This document shows, piece after piece, positions 36,901 through 48,400 of a stretch of 64,000 bases of DNA (its first letter is position 1; each line of letters begins with the position of its first letter). The DNA is from Membranipora membranacea (taxonomy: Eukaryota; Bryozoa; Gymnolaemata; Cheilostomatida; Membraniporidae), in the NCBI GenBank assembly GCA_914767715.1, contig OU612074.1:9129501-9193500 (forward strand). Direction: 5' to 3'. The position numbers and the translations under genes are program-made. Under the pieces are notes generated by a model that worked only from the letters and a program-made list of their open reading frames with translations, ran no database searches and had not been told where the DNA came from.

Positions 36901-39900
36901 GCAAGATTCTTTGGTTCTCTGATCGCCCCGAACTCAGGCCCTATATCTTTCACAAAATCTTCCAAGTTTCGCGGCTCCTGAATGTCATATTCGATGAATA
37001 TAGCTCTGAAATGTGGAAAAAGAGGCTTTCTTCATTCACACCATTTCATACTTTGAATAAGCACAGGGTAGAAAAGGAGGAGTTTGAAGCCATGTGTAAC
37101 GTCTGTGACGACACTGGGCTTATGAATGAGGCATTGCTCCAGCACTTGATAAGAACAGAATCAGCATTGTCCTCTTTGAGTGAAGTGTCAGCTGGACTGG
37201 CGATTTTGCAGAACTTCAACCTCATCCATGGGCCTGTAGCCTACAGAGGAAACCAATGCTATATTCTTCCATATTTTGCCCGGGGCTTTTTTGATGCCAG
37301 CTCTCAAATCAAAGCTCATGATTTGAGCTTTCGTGCTGAGCTTTCCTTCAAAGGTCTAGCTCCGCCACCTTACTTATACAACACAACAAGCTTGAGCTCC
37401 CTACTGCAATATGGAGGGGACACTGAGACATTTTCTATAAGATCAAATGGAGTGCATGTGTATCACAATGACATCGATATCACATTGATACATGATAGTA
37501 AGGCACAGAAGTCAGTTGTTGAGGTAACTGCTGACCCTGAACACACCGCACAGATGTGGACACTCCTCAGGCAACAGGTTGCCGTATTGACTCGAGCTGC
37601 CGAAACATGGGTGACAGGTCGATATGTTGTCACAGTATTCTGTTCACACTGTTTGCTCAAAGGAGATCAGAACCCATCAAAGGAAATCAACCCTAAATGG
37701 CTTTCAGCTACAGCGTCGCCTAAAATGCGAAGCCGGTACATGATGTGCAAGGGAGACCGGAAAGTGCCTTCTTGTCTGAAAATGCCATGTGAGTTCCACT
37801 AAGTGTAGTTAAGCACTGAGTGTGCACTTTTTAGCAGCAGGGGCTGCCTGATTTGCATGAGTCGATGAAAAGTCCTAACCAAGTTTTAGTCCACTCATTT
37901 CTATACACAAATATTAATATTATTTTATGACATGAAAATGTTTGAAATGTTAAACAATGTTTTGATCATAATTTATACAGGCTCAAATCTAACCGAAGCT
38001 GATATCGACTCACTAAGACACTATATAGAAGAATGCGTCAGCAATCCTATCATCCATCCTGGTGAGTAGTTTGACTAATCCTGGAATCAAAAATACTCTT
38101 GCAGCTGGCTTGTCTAGAATTGATAGAAAGATATTTCAATGAAGTATTAATAAGATAACAACCAAGATGTGTCCTCTTTTACATCCTTGCGGGTTTTATT
38201 TGTCTTGATACACGTCTTGCCAAATATTATTTGTGAGAAATCAGGGTAACGTATTATCTATCACTATCACCTATAAGCTTCATTCACCTGCATTGTGTCC
38301 TATCCTTCTTTTCTGATACCTGTACAAGATTTATGTATCATCACCCTTCAACATCATTACTTTTATTTATGTTACACGTTTTATTTGTAGCAGTCGACCC
38401 TCCTGCTGGCGGTGATACGGAAAACACTTATAATATGATCAAGGAATTCACACCCACTCCACATGTAGAATCAAAAGATGAGGCAGAGAACCCAGCAGAT
38501 ATGGATATGGAAGGAATAGAAGGCGCTGAGACAGAGCCTGCCACAGAACATCATATTGCTGTGACCAATCGCACACGATCTGATAGTATCGTCTCTACTG
38601 ACGGAGAAGGTTACCTCTCTCCCTCTCTTGAAGATAAAGATCTCCACGAAATCAGGCTTCGTGCTGCACCAACAACGGAATCAGCAATAAAATGTCTATA
38701 TGATGACTCTGTTGAGGTGAGTATGTGAATCAGGTTATGTATTGCAATATTTATTTATCAGGTAACCTAGCTAATATGCTGGCTGTTATTGGCTGGTGGA
38801 TGGGAAAGAGCCAATGCCAGGTCAGATGGTATTGGTATATTATAGTGAATGCTATATAATTCAGTTTCACTTTCATTATATCTCAATAGGTGCTCTCCTT
38901 GGCCTGGCATTGGCTCTTTTTCCCGCCAAACAACCAATCATATCAGAGCAACTACATTGTCTACAAGAAACCCATTATAGGTGTCTTGCGTTGCTGATTC
39001 AGAGAAGAGAGATTTTAGCTTTCTTGGTTTTCTCATGCAGGTGTACAAGATGAGTCCGGGTAAAAGAGGGCGAGCGCTTATCATCAATATTGAGAACTTT
39101 TATGGAGTAAATGCTTTACAGCTTAGGCGTAAAGGCTCAGACATTGATGTGAAGAACGTCAAATACATGTTGAAATCTCTGGATTTTGAATTGGCAGATG
39201 TTCAGGAGAATTTGACAGCACAGGTGAGACTATGGGTATCTTATCTCTTTTCCTCACACTTTTTGAATTAATTTTGAAGGACTACAGCATTTTGTTAAAT
39301 TTAATCCCAGTATTCCCCATAATGATACGACATTGAATCGGGTAGACAGTTTTCTGAACTCTAATTTAAGTCTCTATTCGGAGTTGTCCTCTCTCCAGTT
39401 TGGTACTTCTAACCCAAGCCGCATAGGAAAAAGGTGATGAAAAGAGGGTAATCTTGAAAACCACTTATAATAGGATAAAAGTGTGTCTTGATTCAGCATT
39501 TGCATCATTGAAAACCGTGAGGGACAGGGTTTCCAAATCATTGGGGGCTTGAAAGCTGATTGGTCTCTATTTTAGTGACAACATTCATGAAAAATACCAT
39601 GAAATTTGTCCGCAAAACTGTCAGAAATTGATTTAAATGACTATTCGAATACCAAAATTATTTCCCCAACGTATGTCTCCATGAGTTTTCTATGGTGCAG
39701 ATTCTGAATCAACATTCGTTATCATCCTATTATAACCAGTTTTCATCACCTTTTTCCTATGCGGCGTGGGTTAATGTACCAAACTGGAGAGATGACAACT
39801 TCAAATAGAGGCTTGAATTATAGCTCAGAAAACTGTCTATTCAAATGTACAGTTATTTTTAATTCAAGGGGTTGGTAGATTCACTATGAGAGTAATGTTC

Positions 39901-42711
39901 CCATTCATCACAAGTGTATTTTACTGACAATGAGCTCAACAAAATTTGATATATTTTCAGGAGATTTTAGATGCTATAAAGAGGGAGACAGAACATCCTC
40001 ACCACGGGGACTTCAGTATGTTCTTCCTTTGTCTGATGAGCCATGGCAGTGAAGATGAAGTCATTCTTGGATCAGATCAAATGGGCGTCAAGCTAAAAGA
40101 CATCTACAATCTCCTCTCCTCTTCTAACTTCTCAGGAATGGCTGGCAAGCCAAAAGTGGTGGTTGTTCAAGCTTGTGCAGGAGGTGAGTTGTCAAAATCA
40201 AAAGTTCCGATTAGTATCCGAAAGTATTCGGCGCCAAGTTGCTTTCAGTTTGAAGGCAGGTTGAAGCACACCTGTGGCATCAATTGAGCCCAGTAGTCAG
40301 TAGACTGCAGCGGCATTAGAACCAAGGACGTCCAACGCTTGCGTATTAGAGGGCAGGCGCCCTAACCAACTGGGCTACCTCCTACTGTTCTTACTAGTTG
40401 ATATCAGTGCTGCTTATGTATATCGGCTGACCACTGTCTTCCATACAAATCTACCTACCTGAATACTCATACTTTGTTATCAAACATTGTATCAATATCA
40501 TTTTATGAAGCGTATTCAAACGTATCCTCGGTTGTTTTAAGAGTGATATATTTGCTTACATTTGCTGCCAAATTTCTAATCAAGATCCCCACAGACCATC
40601 ATTGGCAAATGTGTTTTGCTTAAGACTCAGCATATATCATTCAAATCCATAATAAAGTTTAGCTGTATTAATATCTAAGAATAAATATCATCAGTTTTGC
40701 AATTCCTTTCAATCAATTTGAATCGGCCATCCAATTTCATATAAACTTGCAAAAATCTCATTTGTTACGTCACTGATTTGTCCATTATTGCAGTTGGTGT
40801 TGATCATGGAGATGCAACCTCTAAAAAGCTTGCTGTAGGACAGCTTATCAAACCAACAATACTACAGGTGCCAGCAGCATTGCCGACTTCCCCAATAGCT
40901 GCACCTCTGAAGATTAGTCACCTCAACCCTGCAGATCTGCTGATCATCAAATCAAGCTTTGAATGTGAGTTTGACACCGATCGAATATTTTAGTCTCGGC
41001 TCATACTAGATATTTAATCTGAAAAATAATGGCAGGCTATCCCAACAAGCTTTGTCTGAGTGACAAGGCTATATCCAAAAACCTTCAAATCTGAATTTCA
41101 GCATTTATCTGATACCATAGACACACTACTATGATGGAACAAAATGATTGCATGGCTAGGTTTTCTCCATTGGTGATGTATGAGGTATTAATCTTGTATT
41201 TTTAATTAGCCTGGGATTCAGGCCAACAATGTGGGCTTTTCTGTATTATGGGTTGGTGTTGGATATTGCTTCTGTGGTGTTATCTACTCGTGTGTCACCG
41301 TTGTGCATTTCTGACTTTACCCATGTGTTTGTGTTTTGGTTTTGTTTTGATTGGCTGATTGGTTTTGGTTTGTTGTTGTGTGGAGTTGTCTGTTCAACAC
41401 ACCCAACCTTAATAGATAACTCCCAATTGTTGGACTTGAGTTTATAGGTTTGTTGTATTTTGATAGGTGTAACCATTATTATGATTTCATTACAGCTTAC
41501 ATATCTATCCGATGTGATGTCAGAGGCTCCCTGCTCATACGATGTCTTGTCACTACTCTTCTGAAGCATGCCTGTCATAGAGACCTTTTCAGCCTGTTTG
41601 AAATAGTGAGTAGATATTTGATGTTGTAAAATAACTGTTATGTAGGCAGCAGTGCAATAGCATTTTCTAGCACCTACCCACAGAATATGTGCCATTTTTG
41701 CAGCCGCATATCAAATGTGGAAATAAAAAAGTAGTTATAGTGTTCTCAAAGTTTATGGAGGAAACTGAATTGGTGTCTAATCCCTATTTTTGAGATATGT
41801 GAAATGACCGGAATACCCTCATTAATAACTGTTGGCTGACAATCACAATAATTGAAACATATAAGCAGGGCTCTAAACCTGGGAGGATCCAAAACCTGAG
41901 TTTTGCCGATACCGCGTTGCACGTGGCATTTCAAAGTCGTAAAACGCCCTGTGCACAAGTAGCTTAGAGTTGTAGAGCTCTGTTAGCCTCCTCAATGGGC
42001 CAGGCCACCAAAGCCCAGAAAGCAATTTAGGCCTCTGCCCATGAATGATAATGGGTTTTTAGAGTTGTTAGCAGATCATTGATATAGATTATAGAATCAC
42101 TGTAAAATTCATGTATTTCTTTTATCACAACATAAATTGCTTTTTTTATAATCTTACAACTAGGCCACACCAAGAGGAATTCCCCAACTTCGATGAATAT
42201 GAGGCCAAATCTGAGTTTTTAGGTCATATTCTAAAATCCCCTGAGTTGAACCCAAAAACCTGAGTAACTCGGGCTAAAACTGAATGGTTGAGAGCCCTGA
42301 TATAAGGTCTGTGTTTGAATCAAGATCAAGGGAATGTGGTCACCTTATGCAGACTTAGGCTCAGAACAATCAATCATCTTATATGAATATAGAATATAAT
42401 TTTCTCATTTACTTCGTCGAGTTCAAGGCAGTAAAGTTCCAATCGTGCATTTGGAGTCGCTCCCCCATACTGGTAATCCCCTGACGGCTTTTCAGTAGTG
42501 TGGGTGCAATGCAAGCAATATCAGATCTTATCTTTTTACTCTACATATTCACTCTTACTTTTCACAGGTTCAGGAAAGGGTGAGCAAGATAAGTACTGAG
42601 TTAGCTGAGAAGTATCCAAACACATGTACTGGGCAGACTGCAGTGCCGATCAAAACATTTACTGGTGGAAGGAAACTATACCTGTTTCCAGGTCATCATC
42701 CACGTAGCTAG
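30908..42711 (+). CDS. LRR-ROC-COR GTPase fused to a C-terminal caspase, 16 exons
   Basis: Exons: 30908-31107, 31667-31738, 32325-32393, 32872-32940, 34022-34090, 34515-34583, 35059-35127, 35471-35539, 35810-37788, 37981-38061, 38391-38716, 39041-39223, 39961-40183, 40794-40964, 41496-41605, 42568-42711. They join in frame to 1300 codons and TAG. Order: leucine-rich repeats (about 45-300); ROC GTPase with P-loop GKSLAGKTS (333-341), DMGGHE (385-390) and THRD (454-457); COR with YLHDSGKILWFSD (from about 588); tail; acidic linker (about 889-1024); caspase p20/p10 (about 1028-1300) with His1113 (MSHGSED) and Cys1157 (QACAG). ROC-COR proteins dimerise and act as GTP-controlled switches; caspases cut after Asp. 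I know no standard family with this order. No signal peptide, membrane segment, kinase, CARD or DED is seen. The ATG at 30908 follows an in-frame stop 24 bases upstream. A gene-prediction join of two genes is the main alternative. Confidence 0.85.
32498..32865 (+). mobile_element. Repeat family R3, copy 1
   Basis: Shared with 50938-51935: ttcatggattaggggaa, gctggaaacaatatctcatc, ccaaaagttcagtaatgct, ttttagctagatacaattac, tgacacaaggttatat and tccatgaattcatatca in the same order. Confidence 0.75.
32969..33482. mobile_element. Foldback MITE F1, copy 1 (ROCO-caspase intron 4)
   Basis: The ends tagacagttttctgagct and agctcagaaaactgacta are inverted. The arms continue through ccagtttggtacttttaac and cgccgcataggaaaaa, mirrored near 33390. 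TA at both ends. No transposase. A second copy is at 39343-39840. Confidence 0.85.
34118..34372. mobile_element. Repeat family R1, copy 2, with hairpin
   Basis: It opens with an inverted repeat cattctctgcataatgat / tcataatgcagagaatg enclosing cttccgggagactgtg and its partner, then the R1 body as at 20468-20648. Confidence 0.8.
35810..37788 (+). other. ROC-COR exon of the ROCO-caspase gene
   Basis: A single 1979-bp exon holds the last LRRs, the whole ROC domain and COR. ROC landmarks are VAVLGKSLAGKTSLI (G1), RFLDMGGHEIYHNTYQLAL (G3) and VVFTHRDNF (G4 position). COR is recognised by LEYLHDSGKILWFSDR and HKIFQVSRLLNVIF. The region after COR (about residues 735-888) ends in a cysteine- and basic-rich tail and is not assigned to a known domain. 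Being intronless amid small exons, it may derive from a retrocopy; that is inference. Confidence 0.9.
38785..38945. mobile_element. Short inverted-repeat element in ROCO-caspase intron 11
   Basis: The arms gggaaagagccaatgccag and ctggcattggctctttttcc face each other about 80 bp apart. A related, diverged piece with gagagagccaacgtcaggtc is at about 17690-17765. Confidence 0.65.
39343..39840. mobile_element. Foldback MITE F1, copy 2 (ROCO-caspase intron 12)
   Basis: Same inverted ends and inner blocks as copy 1, including ccagtttggtac, gccgcataggaaaaa and the central tttccaaatcattg. It lies between the two exons that encode the caspase p20. Confidence 0.85.
40231..40388 (-). mobile_element. 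tRNA-derived SINE, second copy (ROCO-caspase intron 13)
   Basis: On the minus strand gtaggaggtagcccagttgg is the A-box region; the B-box (ggttctaatgc) is mutated. The body matches 19944-20100. It lies about 50 bp after the exon carrying the catalytic Cys. Confidence 0.75.
41212..41375 (+). repeat. Repeat family R2, copy 2 (ROCO-caspase intron 14)
   Basis: Starts gggattcaggccaacaatgt and follows the copy at 23425-23590 through ttttgattggc. Confidence 0.7.
41866..42299. mobile_element. Non-autonomous hAT-like element
   Basis: The ends cagggctctaaacct and ggttgagagccctg are inverted, and atataag occurs directly on both sides, consistent with the 7-8 bp target duplication of hAT elements. No transposase frame was seen. 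Confidence 0.75.
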
Positions 42712-42804
42712 ATGCAACTTATATTGTATTATATTGTATTATATTACGTACTATTTGTATTTATGTATTACCACTCCATATTATGAACATATGAGTTAGT
42801 TGAA

Positions 42805-42810
42805 AATAAA
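42805..42810 (+). promoter_or_regulatory. Poly(A) signal AATAAA of the ROCO-caspase gene
   Basis: AATAAA lies 94 bp after the stop codon, a normal distance for a short 3' UTR. Confidence 0.65.
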
Positions 42811-44847
42811 GTTGTGCCAAACTCACTTTTAAACCAGATAAACATTTGTTTTGTTTGTATCAAAATGTCAATTAGGGAGTCAAATTGTAGAAAAATGTAT
42901 TTTCGTTTGAGATGATGTTCTAACCCTATTAAGGCCTATTGAGTGATTCAGAAATTAGAATGTTATCAAAAAATTTTATAATAGCTGCTTAGTTGTGGGG
43001 ATGGGTGTTTATATAAGCACCCCGATGTCAATTCCACATACAGGAATAAGTTGAACCAAAACACCTCATACCAGATAGGCCAGAAACATCCTAGCAATAA
43101 GTGCTCTAAAAATGATTGCTCAGACATTTTTTGATGGAGTAGAAAACACGCTGAATCCAAAATGAGGGTATACCCAGTTGTAGCGGTCAGCGGCGGCATG
43201 GCAGCAGCATATCCGCAAAATTACTAAAAATTGCATTCAATAAGTGAAATGTCAAGAATTTGAAAAAAAGGTGTTTCTAGGGTAAAACAATGTGCTGAAT
43301 CCAAAAGTATGGGTGTACTCAGTTGAAGCGATTATTTCAGCGGCAGCACGGCACCATATCCGCGATTTTTCTCAAGAACATGTTCAAGCATGGAGGGTGT
43401 CCCTCCCTCCAGTAAGGAGTTATCTGCTCAATCCCCCACCTTTATTATGACAATCAGGGAGTTTGAGACGTACTGATTGATGTGTTCTGAAGTTTGGAGC
43501 ATCTTTTCATATGATTTACAGCACCAAAAGCTTTATATCTGCTTCAAACCAGACATGTGCTACCAGGGGTGTCATTCAGCTAAAACTCACAAATTTTTTT
43601 AGCTGCCAGCAAATAGCCTTTGTCTCAAACTCCCCGATTCCATATCATCTCCAATAGCTCTTTTAAATCACACAATAGAGAGGGGTGTCAACGCCCCACC
43701 CCCACCCAACCCAGGGTCCAGGAATGTAATACTGCTAGTTCGGCTACTGAGGCACATTCTATATCATCTCAACCTAGCTTTTTTAAACCATGTCTGCACA
43801 ATTATGTGGGGGTAACCGCCCCACCTACCCAGGATAGGAATGTAATACTCCTACAGGCTAGTGAGGCATTTATGTACTTTGTTTTAGTAGGCTGTATTAA
43901 GCCTTTATTTTTGAATAGAGCAAAAAAAAAAATATATATTAGGAAAAAGGAATAAGCTTGTACTTTTGACACTGATAAAAGGGGGATTAAAAATTACTGG
44001 CTACCACCAAAACTGCCGCCAAGAAAAAGAAATATTGGTCAGGCTTCATGGAAGGTGCCTGGGAAAGAAGTTTGAAAGAAGAAAGAATGATGAGGGTGGT
44101 TGCTGATGGCATAAGGGGGTGGAGAGCAGCGAATGCTCAAGCCCCCTGGAATGTCTGATGGGAGTTTTGAGAGCAGACAAATGAATAGTACAAGCTAAAA
44201 AAGGAGAAAATAAAAATAAATGAGAACTTCTGCAACAATAAAATAAAAAAAAAATCAACTTGACTATTTTAATAAAAATAGTTAATCTGAATTGAGTTTC
44301 TTGTCCGTGATGTCGCTTCACAATTAAAACTCTTTGATTGTCGCTATATATAGATGTTGGTTGTTAGTGTGTTACAACTGCTCTTTCACTAGTTGCCAAA
44401 CAACTTATGATCAAAACTACTAACCAAGATGTCGATATATTCCAAAAAATCATCATCAACTCAACTTAAAAACAAAAATATGATGTCAGCATATAACTGT
44501 TCTTTCACTAGATGCGATGTTGATGTTGATACATTGCTCAAACATATTATCATTTCAATCTATTTTGGCCTATCTATAAGAATTATCACGATTTATCTAC
44601 TTTGAGTTGGTATGAAATTGATTAGAGAGCGATATCAGTTAGTTTCAGCCATTAGTTACATAGTGACATCAGTTACATAGGGACAAAAGTTAGTGACGGA
44701 TATCAGTTAGTTGAGGACAGTAATAATAATTCATTCAGATTGGCTTAGTTAGCAGGGATCAGTAAGAGAGCGATATCAGTTAGTGAGAGACATCGCCTAG
44801 AGATGACCATTAGTTAGTTAGAGGCAGACATCAGTTAGTAAGGGACA
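42811..44847. other. Convergent intergenic region with diverged tandem repeats
   Basis: No supported gene. At about 43135-43375 a block containing gctgaatccaaaa, ggtgtactcagttgaagcg and agcagcatatccgc occurs twice. At about 43630-43865 a block with atatcatct, cgccccacc and aggaatgtaatactsct occurs twice. From about 44640 to 44880 a loose repeat of tcagttagtgacat words runs into the 3' end of the EGF gene. Confidence 0.55.
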
Positions 44848-45448
44848 TTAGTGACAGGAGTCAGTAATGGGATTGTACTCCTTGTTATCCTCACAGTATG
44901 ATGTCAGCAGTATGTGAGCTGCGTTGCCATCCGCCGTCTTTATGGGCCAAAGAACTCTGTGAATAAAAATAGTAAATAATAACATTATCACAAATCGTTA
45001 ATCAGCATGTAAAAGTTGGGATAGCAAAAATAGTGAACCTAGCTTATTTTTTCTTGGTCACTCAAAACCTGCGCGATTGGCGTCAAAAATGGCTAAGTCT
45101 AATAGAGACTAGACTGAGCGTGCTAATAACAAGTCTTTTCTTCTTTGTCACAAAAAAAGAGCAGGTCAACATTTTAATAATTACAGGTATGAAAGGGTGT
45201 TTAACTAAGATTTACCACTAGTTGTCACAAACTATCGTGTAACAAAAAACAGCCCTTTCAATAATGTTGACTAGAAAATTTATCTGATTCACCTATCTTT
45301 TTTTATGAAATTAGTTTTTATCTTTATGGACTTTGTAGTAATGCATGCTTCATATGATCCGTATCACTTGTCACGAGTTTTAGCATCGAAGTAAATCAAA
45401 CAATCAACCAACCAGCCAATCAATCAACCGATCAATCACTCAATCAAT

Positions 45449-45480
<32 letters not shown>

Positions 45481-48400
45481 ACTTACGGTGGAATTCTGAC
45501 AGTGCATACTAGAGTGATGAAAGGATATCGACTGAACTTGTGGAGCCTACTGTGTAACTTGTCGTATAGATCTGCTGGTATCTGTTTAACAAATCCGCCG
45601 TACACTGTTTTTGTTTCCCATGTCACATTCAACATGTCGCCCTCACAATTGTCTATAGGGAATTTTGGTGCCAATCTACAGTCTACAATGAAGAGTATTG
45701 TACTTTGCATGATATGACAGGACATGATAAATTCAGTGAAAACCAAATCAGAAACGAATGCAAGATTTTGAAGAGATTTTCATCAGCAATGAGATAATAA
45801 GGTTGTAAATTGTTACATTTTGTAAACATTTCCCATGAGATTACCCTTTTCTTTATCTTTGATCAATTATCATTGTCATTGTCCAATATTCATTTTAATT
45901 TGGGAGGCTTGGTGTATGCTTGGGCATCGAAAGAGTATTACATATTTATTGTGAAACTTCATTACGGTTAACTTCTTATCTGAGTTTAATCAGGGCGGAG
46001 CTTAAAGTGCAACCAAGGTTTCAAACAACTTCTCACTGATGGCCATTGATTAATAGCAGACTGCACCTTCTGCATGGGGAAAAAGACAAAATATAATTCG
46101 GATGATTATTCAGCCAGAATTCTTGTGAAACATTTCTTCCATCAGGCACTCAAACTCAGGTAAAAGAGAATACCACATAGCAGTTTCCTGTTCCTGTTAT
46201 TATTTAGCCTGTGCTCTATAATTATTACAGCAAAGTCTTGGAACCTCCCCTAAACTGAAGTGTTACCCAGCTTAGAGTCAGCAACTACTTTGAGTTTTGC
46301 ATCGCGTAATGCACAAAGCTGATGCTGCCCAGCACATTATTTGCTACCCATTAATGCATTGCTGCGAAACCTTGGTTGCCCTTTAAACTTTTAGGTATTG
46401 GCCAATCACAGGCAGTGAGTAAGTAAGATCATGTTATAAAAAGAGGTGTGGCCTATCGAGTGAAGGCTCCTCCCCTTTCCATTTTCCCTGGTTTAATAGT
46501 GCTCAAATCCTGCCCAGGTTGACGAGTAGAACCATTTCATTATGGACCACATCCTCATTTAACTGATAATATACATTCATATCACATGGGGAGAATTGGT
46601 GTGTGAGACAGCCTGATGTACATACAATTAACCTTTTGAGTTCGATAGAGCTCAAACATCGCCCAGGTTGAAGTGAGTAGCATTTCACCATCGACCTAAT
46701 ATGTAGAGGTTACCTCAATAACTTATATGTGTGTTATGTGCTAGTGTTATGTTATGTGCTAGGAGTCAAATATAAATTTTGAAATATTGTTGTGAGTATC
46801 ATCTCTCATGCTATCAATGGCATTGCTCTGAACTTTTAGTTTTTGTGAGATGAAAACGCCAATTTTAAATTGGGCAAAAATTTAGTACACATTGTATGGG
46901 ACAATACCTTTTTTACAGACATCATTTAATGCATCCATTGCATCTACAGCCATCATTCTCATGGCACTATAAACTTCGGGATGGTTGAGTAAATAGCATT
47001 CCACTTTGTACTGAGCAAAAAAAATCAGCCTCCTTCGTAATGAAAAGTCTGCAAGAATAAGTTTTAAAAATAATAAATCGCATGCATATTTCAGGTATGG
47101 CACCCTTGGGTATGGCACAGACAACGAACTCCATATCTGGAATGGCATTATTAGCTTTATTTTGCTCAACAACGGGCTCGTAAAAATAGCAACTCCCTAG
47201 TAGATTTCTAGAAAAGCCCAAATCTTCGAAGCTGAAAGCAATTTATTACTGTTTGCAGTTTTGTAAACAAGATAACTTCCCAGGCTATATTATTCATGCT
47301 AGTAGGGACAGCAAATCAGATCAATCTCAGATCGACCCCTGCGTTCTAACTGTATAAGGTTATCCCATAGACCTACTAATAATTATAAGTAGTAGGTCTA
47401 TGGGTTATCCTGATATTTCCGTTCTATGAGAAGGATTTATTTCAGTGGGCACGGTTAACCTATCGTTGGGACAAGGAACCTTCCTGGGTACTAAGACTAG
47501 CTAGATACAAAGATAGATATTGCTGCTGATATTAGGTTTCAGGGGCAGAGGATATGAAACAAGGCCCTGCAAGACCATGTCAGTTTTCAACATGTTATTA
47601 GGTAAGTGTATAATAATTGAGCATGAACAATAGGGATCGACTCAAACCTGTAATCGATACATCCATTTCCATAGGGCAGCCTTCGGAGTGCATTTTGTAG
47701 GTACCATTTGGGAGATTCACCCATAAATTTTGGCCAAGTTGAACAGGGGCCACCCGAAGATGTTGCTCTGATTCAGCTGTAATATGTTCGACCACCACCT
47801 TCCTGGGTTGGCAGCGAGGATATGGAACCTCTTCATACCCTGCAATGCAGAAAAATTCTTTAATAGCAGTGATCATCTAATAGGCTGGAAGCAGCCTAGC
47901 AATAAGTGCTCTAAAAAATTATTGGCAATGCAAAAATAACATTATTGTTCAATTGCAGTTACTGATACAGTATAATGAAGGCTTGATAATATCAACTCTG
48001 TAAAACATTTGATCATCAAGTCAAGAATGAGAGTGTACCTCTAGATTGCTGTGTTCCGCCATCTATGCCTGATTGTGATTGTTCTTCATTGCCTTGTTGT
48101 GATGCTCCGTTACCCCCTGACTGTGATCCAACATCTTGAGCTTGCTGAGGGCCTTCATGTGTTCCTGATTGCCCAGCTCTGTTTCCTCCTACCTGTGAAC
48201 CACCAAGTCCACCTGGTTGCAATCCTGTATTTACACCCTGTCGCGAGGAGCCGGCAAATCCTGTATTTACACCTTGCTGGGATCCGGGATATCCTCCATT
48301 TACACCTTGCTGTGGCCCGGGAAATCCTCCTGTTTGGAATCCTGCCTTTACAGTTTGTTGGGATCCAGGTAATCCTGCATTTACACCTGGTTGGGATCCG

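Larger units (their letters stand above)
39041..42711 (+). other. Caspase (peptidase C14) domain of the ROCO-caspase gene
   Basis: p20 starts KRGRALIINIENFYGV. LRRKGSDIDVKNV holds the first S1-pocket Arg (caspase-3 Arg64 position). MSHGSED has the catalytic His and VVVVQACAG the catalytic Cys, where QACRG is typical, so the Arg after Cys is Ala here. p10 contains PADLLIIKSSF and YISIRCDVRGSLLI; the Arg of YISIR matches the second S1-pocket Arg. The end KLYLFPGHHPRS matches the caspase C-terminal strand (typically KELYF) plus a short tail. The p20-p10 linker of about 60 residues is proline- and alanine-rich. Confidence 0.9.

Noticed and set aside
35810-37802. ROC-COR open frame as a separate single-exon gene ending at 37802
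   Set aside because: The stop follows a strong donor (gtgagt after 37788). Reading through that donor keeps frame into the linker and caspase, and the upstream LRR exons join in phase.
41246-41695. 149-codon minus-strand open frame
   Set aside because: It overlaps a caspase exon and a dispersed repeat (R2) and has no domain.
30908-42711. LRRK-type kinase in the ROCO gene
   Set aside because: No kinase glycine loop, HRD or DFG motif occurs; the C-terminal catalytic domain is a caspase.
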